From contig OZ244838.1 in NCBI GenBank assembly GCA_965220695.1, forward strand, positions 1,798,001 to 1,862,000: a stretch of DNA of 64,000 nt. Reading direction: 5' to 3'. The position numbers were made by a program, and so were the translations under genes. The DNA comes from UBA9620 sp965220695 (lineage in GTDB: Bacteria; Acidobacteriota; Vicinamibacteria; Vicinamibacterales; UBA8438). Position 1 is the first letter of the stretch; each line of letters starts with the position of its first letter. The notes under the pieces were generated by a model. It worked only from the letters and a program-made list of their open reading frames with translations. It had not been told where the DNA came from and ran no database searches. Below, in pieces: positions 54,362 to 62,448 of the stretch.

Positions 54362-55957
54362 CTAGCGGTACGCGGGGCTTGGTCCGGCGGCCGCCACCGC
54401 TGCATCCGCCACGCCGGCGAAGATCTCGAAATTCTTCGCAAACATCTCCGCGAGTCTGGCCGCCTGGGCATCGTAGTCGGTGGCGTTCGCCCAGGTCCGG
54501 CGCGGGTGCGGAATGTTGGACGCCACGCCGGGGCACCGTACCGGGACTTCGATGTTGAACACCGGATCAATCTCGCAGGGAACGTCGTCGAGGGCTCCGG
54601 ACAGCGCCGCGGCGATCAGCGCACGAGTGAACCCGACCGGCATCCGCCGCCCGACGCCGAATGCCCCCCCGGTCCAGCCGGTGTTGACGAGCCACACGTG
54701 CGCCCCATGAGCGGCCAGCCGCTCACCGAGGAGCGACGCGTACGTCGGCGGCGGCCACACCATGAAGGGCGCGCCGAAGCAGGTGCTGAACGTGGCGGCC
54801 GGTTCGGTGACTCCGCGCTCCGTGCCCGCCACCTTGGCCGTATACCCCGACAGGAAATGGTACATCGCCGCTGCTGGCGACAGCTTGGCGATCGGCGGCA
54901 GCACGCCGAATGCATCCGCAGTCAACATGATGACATTCCGGGGATGTCCGGCCTGTCCAGACGGCACAACCCCGTCGATGTACGACAATGGATACGCCCC
55001 GCGGGTGTTCTCCGTCACTGAGTCATCGTCGAAATCGACCTGCCGGGTCACCGGATCGACCGTGACGTTTTCGAGCACGGTGCCGAACCGGCGCGTCGTC
55101 GCATGGATCTGCGGCTCAGCCTCGGCCGACAGCTTGATCATCTTTGCGTAACAGCCGCCCTCGAAGTTGAACACGCCCCGATCGCTCCATCCATGTTCGT
55201 CATCACCGATGAGGTGACGGGTCGGCTCGCTCGACAACGTGGTCTTGCCGGTACCGGACAACCCGAAGAACAGCGCCACGTCTCCATCTTCGCCGACGTT
55301 GGCAGAGCAATGCATCGGCATCACCCGGCGTAGCGGCAAGAGATAGTTCATGACGGTGAAGACCGATTTCTTGATTTCGCCTGCGTACGCCGTGCCACCA
55401 ATCAGCACCAGTCGCTTCGCGAGATTCAGCAGAATGAAGACCTCGGAATTCGTGCCGTGCAGCGTCGGATCGGCCCTGCAGGTCACGGCATCGATCACGG
55501 TCAGCTCCGGCCGGAAGTCGTCGAGTCTGGAACGGTCCGATTCCGTGATGAACATGTGACGTGCGAACAGATTGTGCCAGGCCCGCTCGGTGACCACCCG
55601 CACCGACAGACGGTACGACGGGTCGGCTCCGGCGTAGCAGTCCTGCACGAACAGGTCTTTGCCGCGGAGATGCTGCGCCACGAGACGATGCACCGCGTCG
55701 AACCGTTCCGGCGAAATCGGACGGTTCACGCCGCCCCACGCAACGTTGTTCGCACTCGACGCTTCCTCGACGAGAAAACGGTCTCTGGGCGACCGTCCGG
55801 TGTGCAACCCGGTCCGGCAGACGATAGCCCCGCCGGCAACGACCGTGCCCTCCCTCCGTGCCAGCGCCTCCTCGAACAATGCCGCCGTCGAGAGATTCCA
55901 GAACACCGACGCCGGGTCCGGGATGCCGAATGTGTCAGGACGCTGATCCGCCGTCAC
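54362..55957 (-). CDS. pckA: Phosphoenolpyruvate carboxykinase (ATP)
   Basis: A 531-residue gluconeogenic enzyme converting oxaloacetate to PEP with ATP. CRTGLHTGRSPRDRFLV, GEIKKSVFTVMNYLLP, the P-loop GLSGTGKTTLSSEP (kinase-1a) and DDEHGWSDRGVFNFEGGCYAK (kinase-2 and metal site) are clear. The start is GTG 55957 with TTGGAG upstream; a longer frame reaches 56008. A good sigma70-type promoter lies 63 bp upstream. It is divergent from the SpoIID-like gene, and gatB follows 31 bp downstream. Confidence 0.96.
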   Translation of the reverse strand: MTADQRPDTFGIPDPASVFWNLSTAALFEEALARREGTVVAGGAIVCRTGLHTGRSPRDRFLVEEASSANNVAWGGVNRPISPERFDAVHRLVAQHLRGKDLFVQDCYAGADPSYRLSVRVVTERAWHNLFARHMFITESDRSRLDDFRPELTVIDAVTCRADPTLHGTNSEVFILLNLAKRLVLIGGTAYAGEIKKSVFTVMNYLLPLRRVMPMHCSANVGEDGDVALFFGLSGTGKTTLSSEPTRHLIGDDEHGWSDRGVFNFEGGCYAKMIKLSAEAEPQIHATTRRFGTVLENVTVDPVTRQVDFDDDSVTENTRGAYPLSYIDGVVPSGQAGHPRNVIMLTADAFGVLPPIAKLSPAAAMYHFLSGYTAKVAGTERGVTEPAATFSTCFGAPFMVWPPPTYASLLGERLAAHGAHVWLVNTGWTGGAFGVGRRMPVGFTRALIAAALSGALDDVPCEIDPVFNIEVPVRCPGVASNIPHPRRTWANATDYDAQAARLAEMFAKNFEIFAGVADAAVAAAGPSPAYR

Positions 55958-56019
55958 GTGTGACTCCAATGTCCGGGTGAAGGTTGTCGGCAGACCGGTA
56001 CCGCCCAAATTGTGGCGGC

Positions 56020-56048
56020 ATCGTACGATCCGCTCGGAAGCGCGTCAA
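56020..56048 (-). promoter_or_regulatory. Sigma70-type promoter of pckA
   Basis: On the minus strand TTGACG (56048-56043) and TACGAT (56025-56020) are exactly 17 bp apart. Transcription would start near 56013, giving a leader of about 55 bases to the GTG at 55957. Confidence 0.7.
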
Positions 56049-56109
56049 CGTGCGATTTCACGCAGGCCCGTGCAGAATCCAGGCCAATCGGCCGATAGAC
56101 ACGGTAGCC

Positions 56110-57180
56110 ATGAATCAGCGCACGAGTTTGCACTGTCCCGTGCCGCCACTCCGATCGACCCGGATGGCGCTCCCTCTGATACTCGCCGTAGTGACCGCAG
56201 GATGCGCCGGTCCATCACTGCCACCGCTCCACACGGCCGACGCCGCGCAGTCCGATCACGTGACCCTGCGGGTGGCGGTGGGCACAGGCGCCGACCGTCG
56301 GATCCGGACGATACCCCTCGAAGACTATGTCCGCGGGTCGATCGCGGCCGAGATGCCTCTATACGAGTCCGACCCCGCGGTCGCCAGGCGGCTGGCCCGG
56401 CTCCAGGCGATTCTGGCGCGGACCTACGCCATCGCCAATCGGAGCCGCCACCGGCGCGACGGTTTCGATCTCTGCTCGACGACGCATTGCCAGGTGTACG
56501 CGCCGCCGGACCAACAGCCGCCGGCGCTGGCCGATCTCGTGGCCGCCGCCATCACCGCAACCCGGGGCATGATGGTCACCAGCGGCGACGGTCCAATCAA
56601 CGCCCTGTTCCATGCCGATTGCGGCGGCCGCACAAGCTCGGCCACGGCGATCTGGGGCGGCCCTGCGCCGGATCACCTGTCCGGTGTGCCCGACACCATG
56701 TGCCTCACGACGGCTCGGGACGACTGGCGGCTCGAACTCGACCGCGACCATCTCCGCCGGATACTCAACACTGCCGGCGATACGGCCGTTGGCAGACGAC
56801 TCGATGCAGTCTCCGTCATCTCCCGTGACGCGGCTGGCAGGGCAACCCGGATCGAACTCGGCGGAAGCGATCCCCGGATCGTCCGGGGAGAGCGGTTGCG
56901 CGCGGTCATCACGCGGCAAATCGGCGCCCGTGCGTTCCGGAGCACATTGTTCAATGTGACCCTGCGTGACGACACGTTCCAGTTCATCGGCCAGGGGTTC
57001 GGACACGGGGTCGGTCTCTGCCAGACCGGAGCGATCGTCCGGGCCCGCCGAGGCGCCACGGTTGATGAGATTCTCGCCCACTACTATCCCGGCACGCAGG
57101 TCCGGGTATTGTCGGCGGCCGCGGCGCCATCGCGAGCCGTTCCGACACCCGTGCCGCATCCTCGTCCCCGAGGTGAATAA
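56110..57180 (+). CDS. SpoIID/LytB-domain lipoprotein
   Basis: A 356-residue protein from ATG 56110. A lipoprotein signal ends in lipobox VVTAGC (about 32-37). The SpoIID domain includes IRTIPLEDYVRGSIAAEMP, then FHADCGGRTSSATAIWGG, and ends with GQGFGHGVGLCQTGAIVRARRGATVDEILAHYYPG. Homologues are lytic transglycosylases acting on denuded glycan strands, in sporulation or, in non-sporulating bacteria, in general wall metabolism. The conserved Glu of the catalytic site lies in AAEMP. It is divergent from pckA. Confidence 0.9.
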   Translation: MNQRTSLHCPVPPLRSTRMALPLILAVVTAGCAGPSLPPLHTADAAQSDHVTLRVAVGTGADRRIRTIPLEDYVRGSIAAEMPLYESDPAVARRLARLQAILARTYAIANRSRHRRDGFDLCSTTHCQVYAPPDQQPPALADLVAAAITATRGMMVTSGDGPINALFHADCGGRTSSATAIWGGPAPDHLSGVPDTMCLTTARDDWRLELDRDHLRRILNTAGDTAVGRRLDAVSVISRDAAGRATRIELGGSDPRIVRGERLRAVITRQIGARAFRSTLFNVTLRDDTFQFIGQGFGHGVGLCQTGAIVRARRGATVDEILAHYYPGTQVRVLSAAAAPSRAVPTPVPHPRPRGE

Positions 57181-57272
57181 CTCTGCGCCCCACAGGAGGC
57201 GCGCCGATCGATGACGTCCCATGATCGACCGCAGTCCCGCATCAAGAGTGCTCCATCGCGGCCACCGGGGGT

Positions 57273-57309
57273 GAACGACCAGATCGATGATGTCGTATAC
57301 GTGTATGAT
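57273..57309 (+). promoter_or_regulatory. Possible ECF-type and -10 promoter elements before the sigma gene
   Basis: GAAC (57273-57276) and GTC (57292-57294) are 15 bases apart, close to the extracytoplasmic-sigma -35/-10 pattern. A TATGAT (57304-57309) could serve the housekeeping sigma. The ECF arrangement would allow autoregulation. Both are inferences from short motifs. Confidence 0.35.
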
Positions 57310-57356
57310 AGTGGTCTGTATTACACGTCCGTCAGACAACGACATCGAGCCGAGTT

Positions 57357-58046
57357 GTGCCGCGCACTACACCGACCGACACCGCCTCTCGGGTTGACGG
57401 CCCCGATTACGTCGCCGTCGAGACCCGTCTCGCGTCCCAGGTCAAGGAATTGATGGGCGCCGGCCGCCGGACCGAGGCGGCCGAACTGTTCAACGCCATC
57501 ATCGATCGCCAGCAACGCCGCGCCGCTCGCATCGCCTATCACTATCTGCGCGACCCTGCAGATGTCGACGAAGTCGTCCAGGATGCCTTTCTCAAGGCGT
57601 TCCTGCATCTGCCGTCCTTCAGAGAAGACCTGTTTTTCGAATTGTGGTTCACGCGCATCCTGGTCAACGCTTGTCTGGATCGCCTGAAGGCCAGGACCCG
57701 TCGCGCCCGCTGGATGGCGCCGTCGGGCGAACCGGAGAGTTTCGTCTCTGACGGGCCACCCTGCAACGAACCGTCCCCGGAGGCTGCCCTGCTGGCCAAG
57801 GAACGGCGCGCACAGCTTGAATCGGCTATCGACCGCCTGCCGGCCCGTCAGCGCACGGCCATGATTCTCATACATCTGGAAGGCCGGCCGGCGCGCGAGG
57901 TCAGCGTTGTCATGGGGCTGAGCGAGTCGACCGTCCGTGTCCACCTGTTTCGCGCGGTTCGCAAGCTGCGGGGCTTCCTCGATCGTGAGGGCTGGATGGT
58001 CGGCGCGCGACTGGCTGGAGGAGTTGATGCGCGGCAGCGCGCGTGA
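57357..58046 (+). CDS. ECF-family RNA polymerase sigma factor
   Basis: A 229-residue sigma70 region 2/4 protein. Region 2 spans about 45-110 (AYHYLRDPADVDEVVQDAFLKAF) with the core-binding and -10-recognition helices; region 4 about 155-210 (RLPARQRTAMILIHLEGRPAREVSVVMGLSESTVRVHLFRA) carries the -35 HTH. The first 30 residues are an extra polar segment. The start is GTG 57357. A zinc-finger anti-sigma gene follows 43 bp downstream, so activity is presumably held at the membrane until a signal arrives. Confidence 0.93.
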   Translation: MPRTTPTDTASRVDGPDYVAVETRLASQVKELMGAGRRTEAAELFNAIIDRQQRRAARIAYHYLRDPADVDEVVQDAFLKAFLHLPSFREDLFFELWFTRILVNACLDRLKARTRRARWMAPSGEPESFVSDGPPCNEPSPEAALLAKERRAQLESAIDRLPARQRTAMILIHLEGRPAREVSVVMGLSESTVRVHLFRAVRKLRGFLDREGWMVGARLAGGVDARQRA

Positions 58047-58089
58047 ACCGTACATCACCTGAACCTGGACGCACGACACACCAACGATC

Positions 58090-58812
58090 ATGACTGGACC
58101 AGGTTGGTTGCCACGGCGCAGAGGGTGGCGGGTAGCCAGGAGTCACCTCTCCGAAGATCACCTGTCGGGACTCGCACTGGACCGCGCGCACGAATCCGGG
58201 TCGAATCGGCGGTCAGCGGAACATCTCCGCTCCTGCCGCCGATGTGAAGACCGCTATCGGGCCCTGGCGGCGCAGCTCGACTCGGTTGCCGCCACCGCGG
58301 AGACCGGATTCGACGCCATCTTCACACCGAGCCGCCTGCAGTCCCAGCGCGATAGAATCACACGTCGCCTGGCCACGCTCGTCGGACACGCCCAGCCGGC
58401 GCGTGTCCTGGCCTTTCCCTTGTCCAGCAGGTCACTGCCGGGTCTGGCCTGGACGCCGCGACGGTGGATTCCAGCGGCGGTCGCGGCAGGCCTGTTGCTT
58501 GGCGTCACGGCGGGTCAACTCATCCACCTCCATCCGGAGGATACCGAACCGCCCGCCGCCAGCAGCGTGGACGCCGGATCGTCGGCGGTGGCCGGCAACA
58601 ACGACACGACGGAGGCGGCCGAGTGGCCGTCCCTCGCCGGTGCCCAGGCCGGCGCCGTCGCGCTGGCGCTGGATGCGCCAGAACGGCTCATGGCCGAAGA
58701 TGAATTCCTCGGGATCCTCGATCGCGCACTGACCAGCGTCCAGGTCTCCGAGCTTCAGTCGATTGATGCGCTCACGCCGCGTGTCCGCGACATCGCTGTC
58801 AACATTCGGTGA
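58090..58812 (+). CDS. Membrane-anchored zinc-finger anti-sigma factor
   Basis: A 240-residue protein. The cytoplasmic N-terminus has a ZAS-type motif, His44-x3-Cys48-x2-Cys51 (AEHLRSCRRC). A membrane helix lies at about 124-144 (RWIPAAVAAGLLLGVTAGQLI). The rest, about 95 residues, is periplasmic, Ala-rich and acidic. This is the architecture of anti-sigma factors that trap ECF sigma factors and are released by regulated proteolysis. Its stop overlaps the ispH start in the form GTGA. Confidence 0.85.
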   Translation: MTGPGWLPRRRGWRVARSHLSEDHLSGLALDRAHESGSNRRSAEHLRSCRRCEDRYRALAAQLDSVAATAETGFDAIFTPSRLQSQRDRITRRLATLVGHAQPARVLAFPLSSRSLPGLAWTPRRWIPAAVAAGLLLGVTAGQLIHLHPEDTEPPAASSVDAGSSAVAGNNDTTEAAEWPSLAGAQAGAVALALDAPERLMAEDEFLGILDRALTSVQVSELQSIDALTPRVRDIAVNIR

Positions 58813-60056
58813 CAATCGGTCCCATTTCCGCCGTCGATTCCGGTACCGCTCCGGCGCAACTGTTCCGCAAGGGCTTTGCGCTGAAACATGCGGTCGCCGG
58901 CAAACTGGCCGCCGACTATCGCAGTGTCCGCATCGAGAAGATCCGCGCCAATGGCTACCAGTGGTCGAAGGGACGCCTGCGTTTCCACCTGGCCCGCGAG
59001 TTCGGCTTCTGCTACGGCGTCGACCGTGCCGTCGACTATGCATACCAGACGCGCCGCCGTTTTCCCGACCGGTCGATCTACCTGACCGGCGAGATCATTC
59101 ACAATCCCCAGGTCAATAGCCGGCTGCGCGCCGCAGGCATCCGGTTTCTCGGCGATGCCGGAGCACGATTGGAGGCGCTCGGCCCGGACGACGTGGTGAT
59201 ACTGCCCGCGTTCGGGGTCACGATCTCGATGCTGGCCCGATTGCAGGACCAGGGCTGCACGGTGATCGACACCACCTGCGGATCGGTGATGAACGTCTGG
59301 AAGAACGTGCTCCGCTACGCCCACGATGGATTCACCTCGATCATCCACGGCAAGGTGCAGCACGAAGAGACGCAGGCCACCGCGTCTCAGGTCCTCAAAT
59401 ATCGAGGAGGACGGTCGCTGGTGGTGCTCGATCGCGAGGAAGCGGGTGTCGTCTGCGACTTCATCCGCCGCGGCGGCGACGAATCGGCGTTCATGGCACG
59501 TTTCAGCGGCGCCACCTCGCCGGATTTCTCGCCGCGCCGCGATCTGGCACGCGTGGGACTTGCCAACCAGACCACCATGCTGATGTCCGAATCGCTCGCC
59601 ATCGGCGATCTCTTCAGGCAGGCCATGGCGGCCAGGTTCGGAGAGACCAGTCTGGATGCGCACTACCGTGCGTTCGACACCATTTGCAGCGCGACTCAGG
59701 ACCGGCAGGATGCCGTGTCGGCGCTGCTGGAGCGCTCGGCGATCGACCTGATGATCGTCATCGGCGGCTACAACAGCAGCAACACCAGGAATCTGGCCCG
59801 TCTCGCCGCGGAGCGGGTGCCGACGTATCACATCGCCGACGCCAAGTGTCTGACGTCCGGCAGTGAACTGCGGCACCAGCCCGTGGTCCAGACGCCGGCG
59901 CCACGGCGCGGATTCAAGGTGAACGAAGTGCGGACCGCCAACTGGATGCCGCAGGGAACCGTCACCGTCGGACTCACCGCCGGCGCGTCGACACCGGACT
60001 CGGTTGTTGGACAGGTCATCGACCGCATCGAATCATTTGCAGCCAGCGACGACTGA
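58809..60056 (+). CDS. ispH: 4-hydroxy-3-methylbut-2-enyl diphosphate reductase
   Basis: A 415-residue Fe-S enzyme, the last step of the MEP isoprenoid pathway. The three cluster Cys are Cys68 (FGFCYGV), Cys157 (DTTCGS) and Cys293 (DTICSAT); the conserved HEET-like QHEETQATA lies near 187-195 and GGYNSSNTRNL near 319. It has an N-terminal extension of about 55 residues and inserted segments, matching the long cyanobacterial/plant-like form. The start is GTG 58809, overlapping the anti-sigma stop, so it is coupled to the sigma/anti-sigma pair. Confidence 0.93.
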   Translation: MTIGPISAVDSGTAPAQLFRKGFALKHAVAGKLAADYRSVRIEKIRANGYQWSKGRLRFHLAREFGFCYGVDRAVDYAYQTRRRFPDRSIYLTGEIIHNPQVNSRLRAAGIRFLGDAGARLEALGPDDVVILPAFGVTISMLARLQDQGCTVIDTTCGSVMNVWKNVLRYAHDGFTSIIHGKVQHEETQATASQVLKYRGGRSLVVLDREEAGVVCDFIRRGGDESAFMARFSGATSPDFSPRRDLARVGLANQTTMLMSESLAIGDLFRQAMAARFGETSLDAHYRAFDTICSATQDRQDAVSALLERSAIDLMIVIGGYNSSNTRNLARLAAERVPTYHIADAKCLTSGSELRHQPVVQTPAPRRGFKVNEVRTANWMPQGTVTVGLTAGASTPDSVVGQVIDRIESFAASDD

Positions 60057-60172
60057 CCAGCGCGCGGCCGGGAGGGCCTGCCCTGTCCTCTCCCCGTGCA
60101 GTAAACGTTTCCAAGCTTCACGCAGTCTGTGCAGAGGAGGACGTGGAATCTCATCAGGTTGGAGGAAGACCG

Positions 60173-60616
60173 ATGCGCTGGTGCTCTATCGCGCTGCTCG
60201 GATTTCTGTTTGTGTCTGCCTCGGCGCCGGTCGACGCCAAGAATCAGGGCCGCCGGCCACACCGCTGGTGGCAATCCGCCGAGGTCACGCAGCTCCTGCA
60301 GTTGACCGATGCGCAATCGGCCAGGCTCGATCGGATTTACCAGCGGGCGCTTCCGAAGCTGCGGGAGTCGATGCGGCGACTCAACGCCGAGGAACGAACC
60401 CTGTCTCATCTCGTGGCAGACATAAACGTAGAGGAAATCGACGTCACGAGGCAGATTGACCGGGTCGAGGCGGCCCGCAGCGAGCTCAGCAAGACCCGCA
60501 TTCTGATGGTGTTCCGAATGTCCCGGGTCCTGACAGCGACCCAACAAGACCTGCTCGACGAGTGGACGAAGCGGGACGCGGACACGCTCCGCTCGAATCG
60601 CACCCGCGACAAATGA
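60173..60616 (+). CDS. Spy/CpxP-like periplasmic protein
   Basis: A 147-residue protein starting at ATG 60173, eight bases after GGAGG. A Sec signal peptide (MRWCSIALLGFLFVSASAP) is followed by an all-helical region with LTDAQSARLDRIYQRALPKLRE and LTATQQDLLDEW, the two LTxxQ-type motifs of the Spy/CpxP/heavy-metal-resistance family. Such proteins are small periplasmic chaperones or envelope-stress modulators. It lies just after ispH and before the efflux genes, a sensible place for an envelope-stress regulon (inference). Confidence 0.8.
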   Translation: MRWCSIALLGFLFVSASAPVDAKNQGRRPHRWWQSAEVTQLLQLTDAQSARLDRIYQRALPKLRESMRRLNAEERTLSHLVADINVEEIDVTRQIDRVEAARSELSKTRILMVFRMSRVLTATQQDLLDEWTKRDADTLRSNRTRDK

Positions 60617-60775
60617 CGGTGGCCCCACGCACCCTACGAACGACACGTTCATGCGATCGCCTGGAGCATCGAGCCGTTGGGGAAGAATCGTTCATCGTTC
60701 GAGGTCTAGCATAGTATCGAAATGATGCATCGGACCCGCGACGCCGCCGATCGGACGCTGAGGAGAGATATCGAG

Positions 60776-62398
60776 ATGTGGAGTGCAGCCCGCCGTTGCT
60801 CGTTCGCCCTGTTCGCCATCGCATTCGTCAGCAGCAGTGGTCTGGCCCAGACAACGGAAACCGACATCGCCGATCTCATCCAGCAGGCCACCACCCGGCT
60901 CGCGGTCATCCAGACACCGGGCAGCGGGCCAACCGTCGAACTGACGTTGGAAGACGCCATAGCCAGAGCGCTCGAACGCAATCTCGATCTGGCGGTGCAG
61001 CGGCTCAATCCGCAGGTCCTCGATCTGAACCTGGCGCAACAGCTTTCCTTCTACCGACCGTCGGTGAACTCGTCGTTTGGCAACACCTCGCGAACGAACC
61101 CATCGTCGACCCAGCTCGACGGGGGCGAGTCGGTGGTCAGCAAGACCGCGACCTTCAACGGCGGAATCAGCCAGCCGGTCCAGTGGGGCGGCGGCAACTA
61201 CCAGGTGAACTTCAACAACAACCGCTCGGCCTCTACCAATTTCTTTTCCAGCTTCAACCCGAGCTATCGGTCGTCGTTTCAGGCAAGCTATACCCAACCG
61301 CTTCTGCGTGGGTTCAGGATTGACAACACGCGGCAGCAGATTCGGGTCACACGCATCAACCGGGACATCGCCGACATCGACCTGCGGCAGTCGATGACCA
61401 ACACCGTCTCGTCGGTGAGCAACGCCTACTGGGACCTGCTCTACGCCACCCAGACGCTCGCGGTACAGCAGCAGGCGCTCGATCTCGCTGAAGAGCTCGT
61501 CCGCGACAACCAGGCGCGGGTCGAGATCGGCACCCTCGCTCCCATTGACATCGTCCAGGCCCAGTCGGAGGCCGCCTCGCGGCGTCAGGCGCTGGCGCAG
61601 GCCGAACAGGCGCTCGCCAGCGCCGAGCTGGTCCTGAAGCAGCTCATCGTCAACGGTACCGACGACGAGTACTGGACCGCCACGCTGAACCCGGTCAATC
61701 TGCCGACGATCGAGGCGCCACCGATCGATCTCGAAGTGGCGATCCGGACGGCGCTTGACCAGCGCACCGATCTGGCCCGCTCGCGGCGACAACTGGACAT
61801 CAATGAGATCAACCTGTCGGCGATGCGCAACAATACGCTGCCGGCCGTCGACCTCGTCGGCACCTACCAGTTGCAGGGTCAGGGCGGCACCCGGTTCGAG
61901 CGTTCCGGACTCGGCGGTAGAGTCACCACGGAGGTCCCGGGTGGCATCACCGATGCGTTCGATCAACTGTTCGACGCCCAATTCCCGGTGTGGACGGTCC
62001 AGTTGCAGGTGAGTTATCCCCTGGGCCAGAGCGCCGCGGACGCGCAGCTCGCTCGAGCCCGGCTGCAAACCCAGCAGGTGCAGGCCCAGCTTCGCCAGCT
62101 TAACCTCCAGGTGGCCACCGAGGTCACCAATGCGGTCGTACAGGTTCGGGCGATCGAGCGGCGCATCGAAGCCGCCATCGCGGCGCGGCAGTTGGCCCAG
62201 GAGCAGTTGGCTGCCGAGCAGAGCCGGTTCGAAGCCGGGTTGACCACGAACTTCTTCGTCGTGCAGGCCCAGCGAGATCTGGCGACGGCGCAGGACGCCG
62301 AACTGCGGGCCATCCTCGACCAGCAGAAGGCGCTCGTCGAACTCGATCGCGTGCAACGGACATCGCTGTCGAACGCGGGAATCCAGATCGTGCAGTAA
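60776..62398 (+). CDS. TolC-family outer-membrane efflux protein
   Basis: A 540-residue protein. The start ATG 60776 gives a Sec signal peptide (MWSAARRCSFALFAIAFVSSSGLAQ split region) and is preceded by GAGGAG; an ATG 54 bp upstream is less likely. Two outer-membrane-efflux repeats follow: LEDAIARALERNLDLAVQR (about 62-80) starts the first, and VAIRTALDQRTDLARSRRQLDINE (about 321-344) starts the second. Long coiled-coil segments with VQAQSEAASRRQALAQAEQAL are typical of the periplasmic tunnel. The adaptor gene follows, so it is the exit channel of a tripartite pump. Confidence 0.92.
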   Translation: MWSAARRCSFALFAIAFVSSSGLAQTTETDIADLIQQATTRLAVIQTPGSGPTVELTLEDAIARALERNLDLAVQRLNPQVLDLNLAQQLSFYRPSVNSSFGNTSRTNPSSTQLDGGESVVSKTATFNGGISQPVQWGGGNYQVNFNNNRSASTNFFSSFNPSYRSSFQASYTQPLLRGFRIDNTRQQIRVTRINRDIADIDLRQSMTNTVSSVSNAYWDLLYATQTLAVQQQALDLAEELVRDNQARVEIGTLAPIDIVQAQSEAASRRQALAQAEQALASAELVLKQLIVNGTDDEYWTATLNPVNLPTIEAPPIDLEVAIRTALDQRTDLARSRRQLDINEINLSAMRNNTLPAVDLVGTYQLQGQGGTRFERSGLGGRVTTEVPGGITDAFDQLFDAQFPVWTVQLQVSYPLGQSAADAQLARARLQTQQVQAQLRQLNLQVATEVTNAVVQVRAIERRIEAAIAARQLAQEQLAAEQSRFEAGLTTNFFVVQAQRDLATAQDAELRAILDQQKALVELDRVQRTSLSNAGIQIVQ

Positions 62399-62448
62399 TC
62401 GTCAACCGGGACAGTGCAGAATCGTCAACCAAGCGAGGGTTGTACCCC

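Noticed and set aside
60692..62356. 554-residue minus-strand frame across the TolC-type gene
   Set aside because: Antisense shadow; the plus frame has the signal peptide and outer-membrane-efflux repeats.
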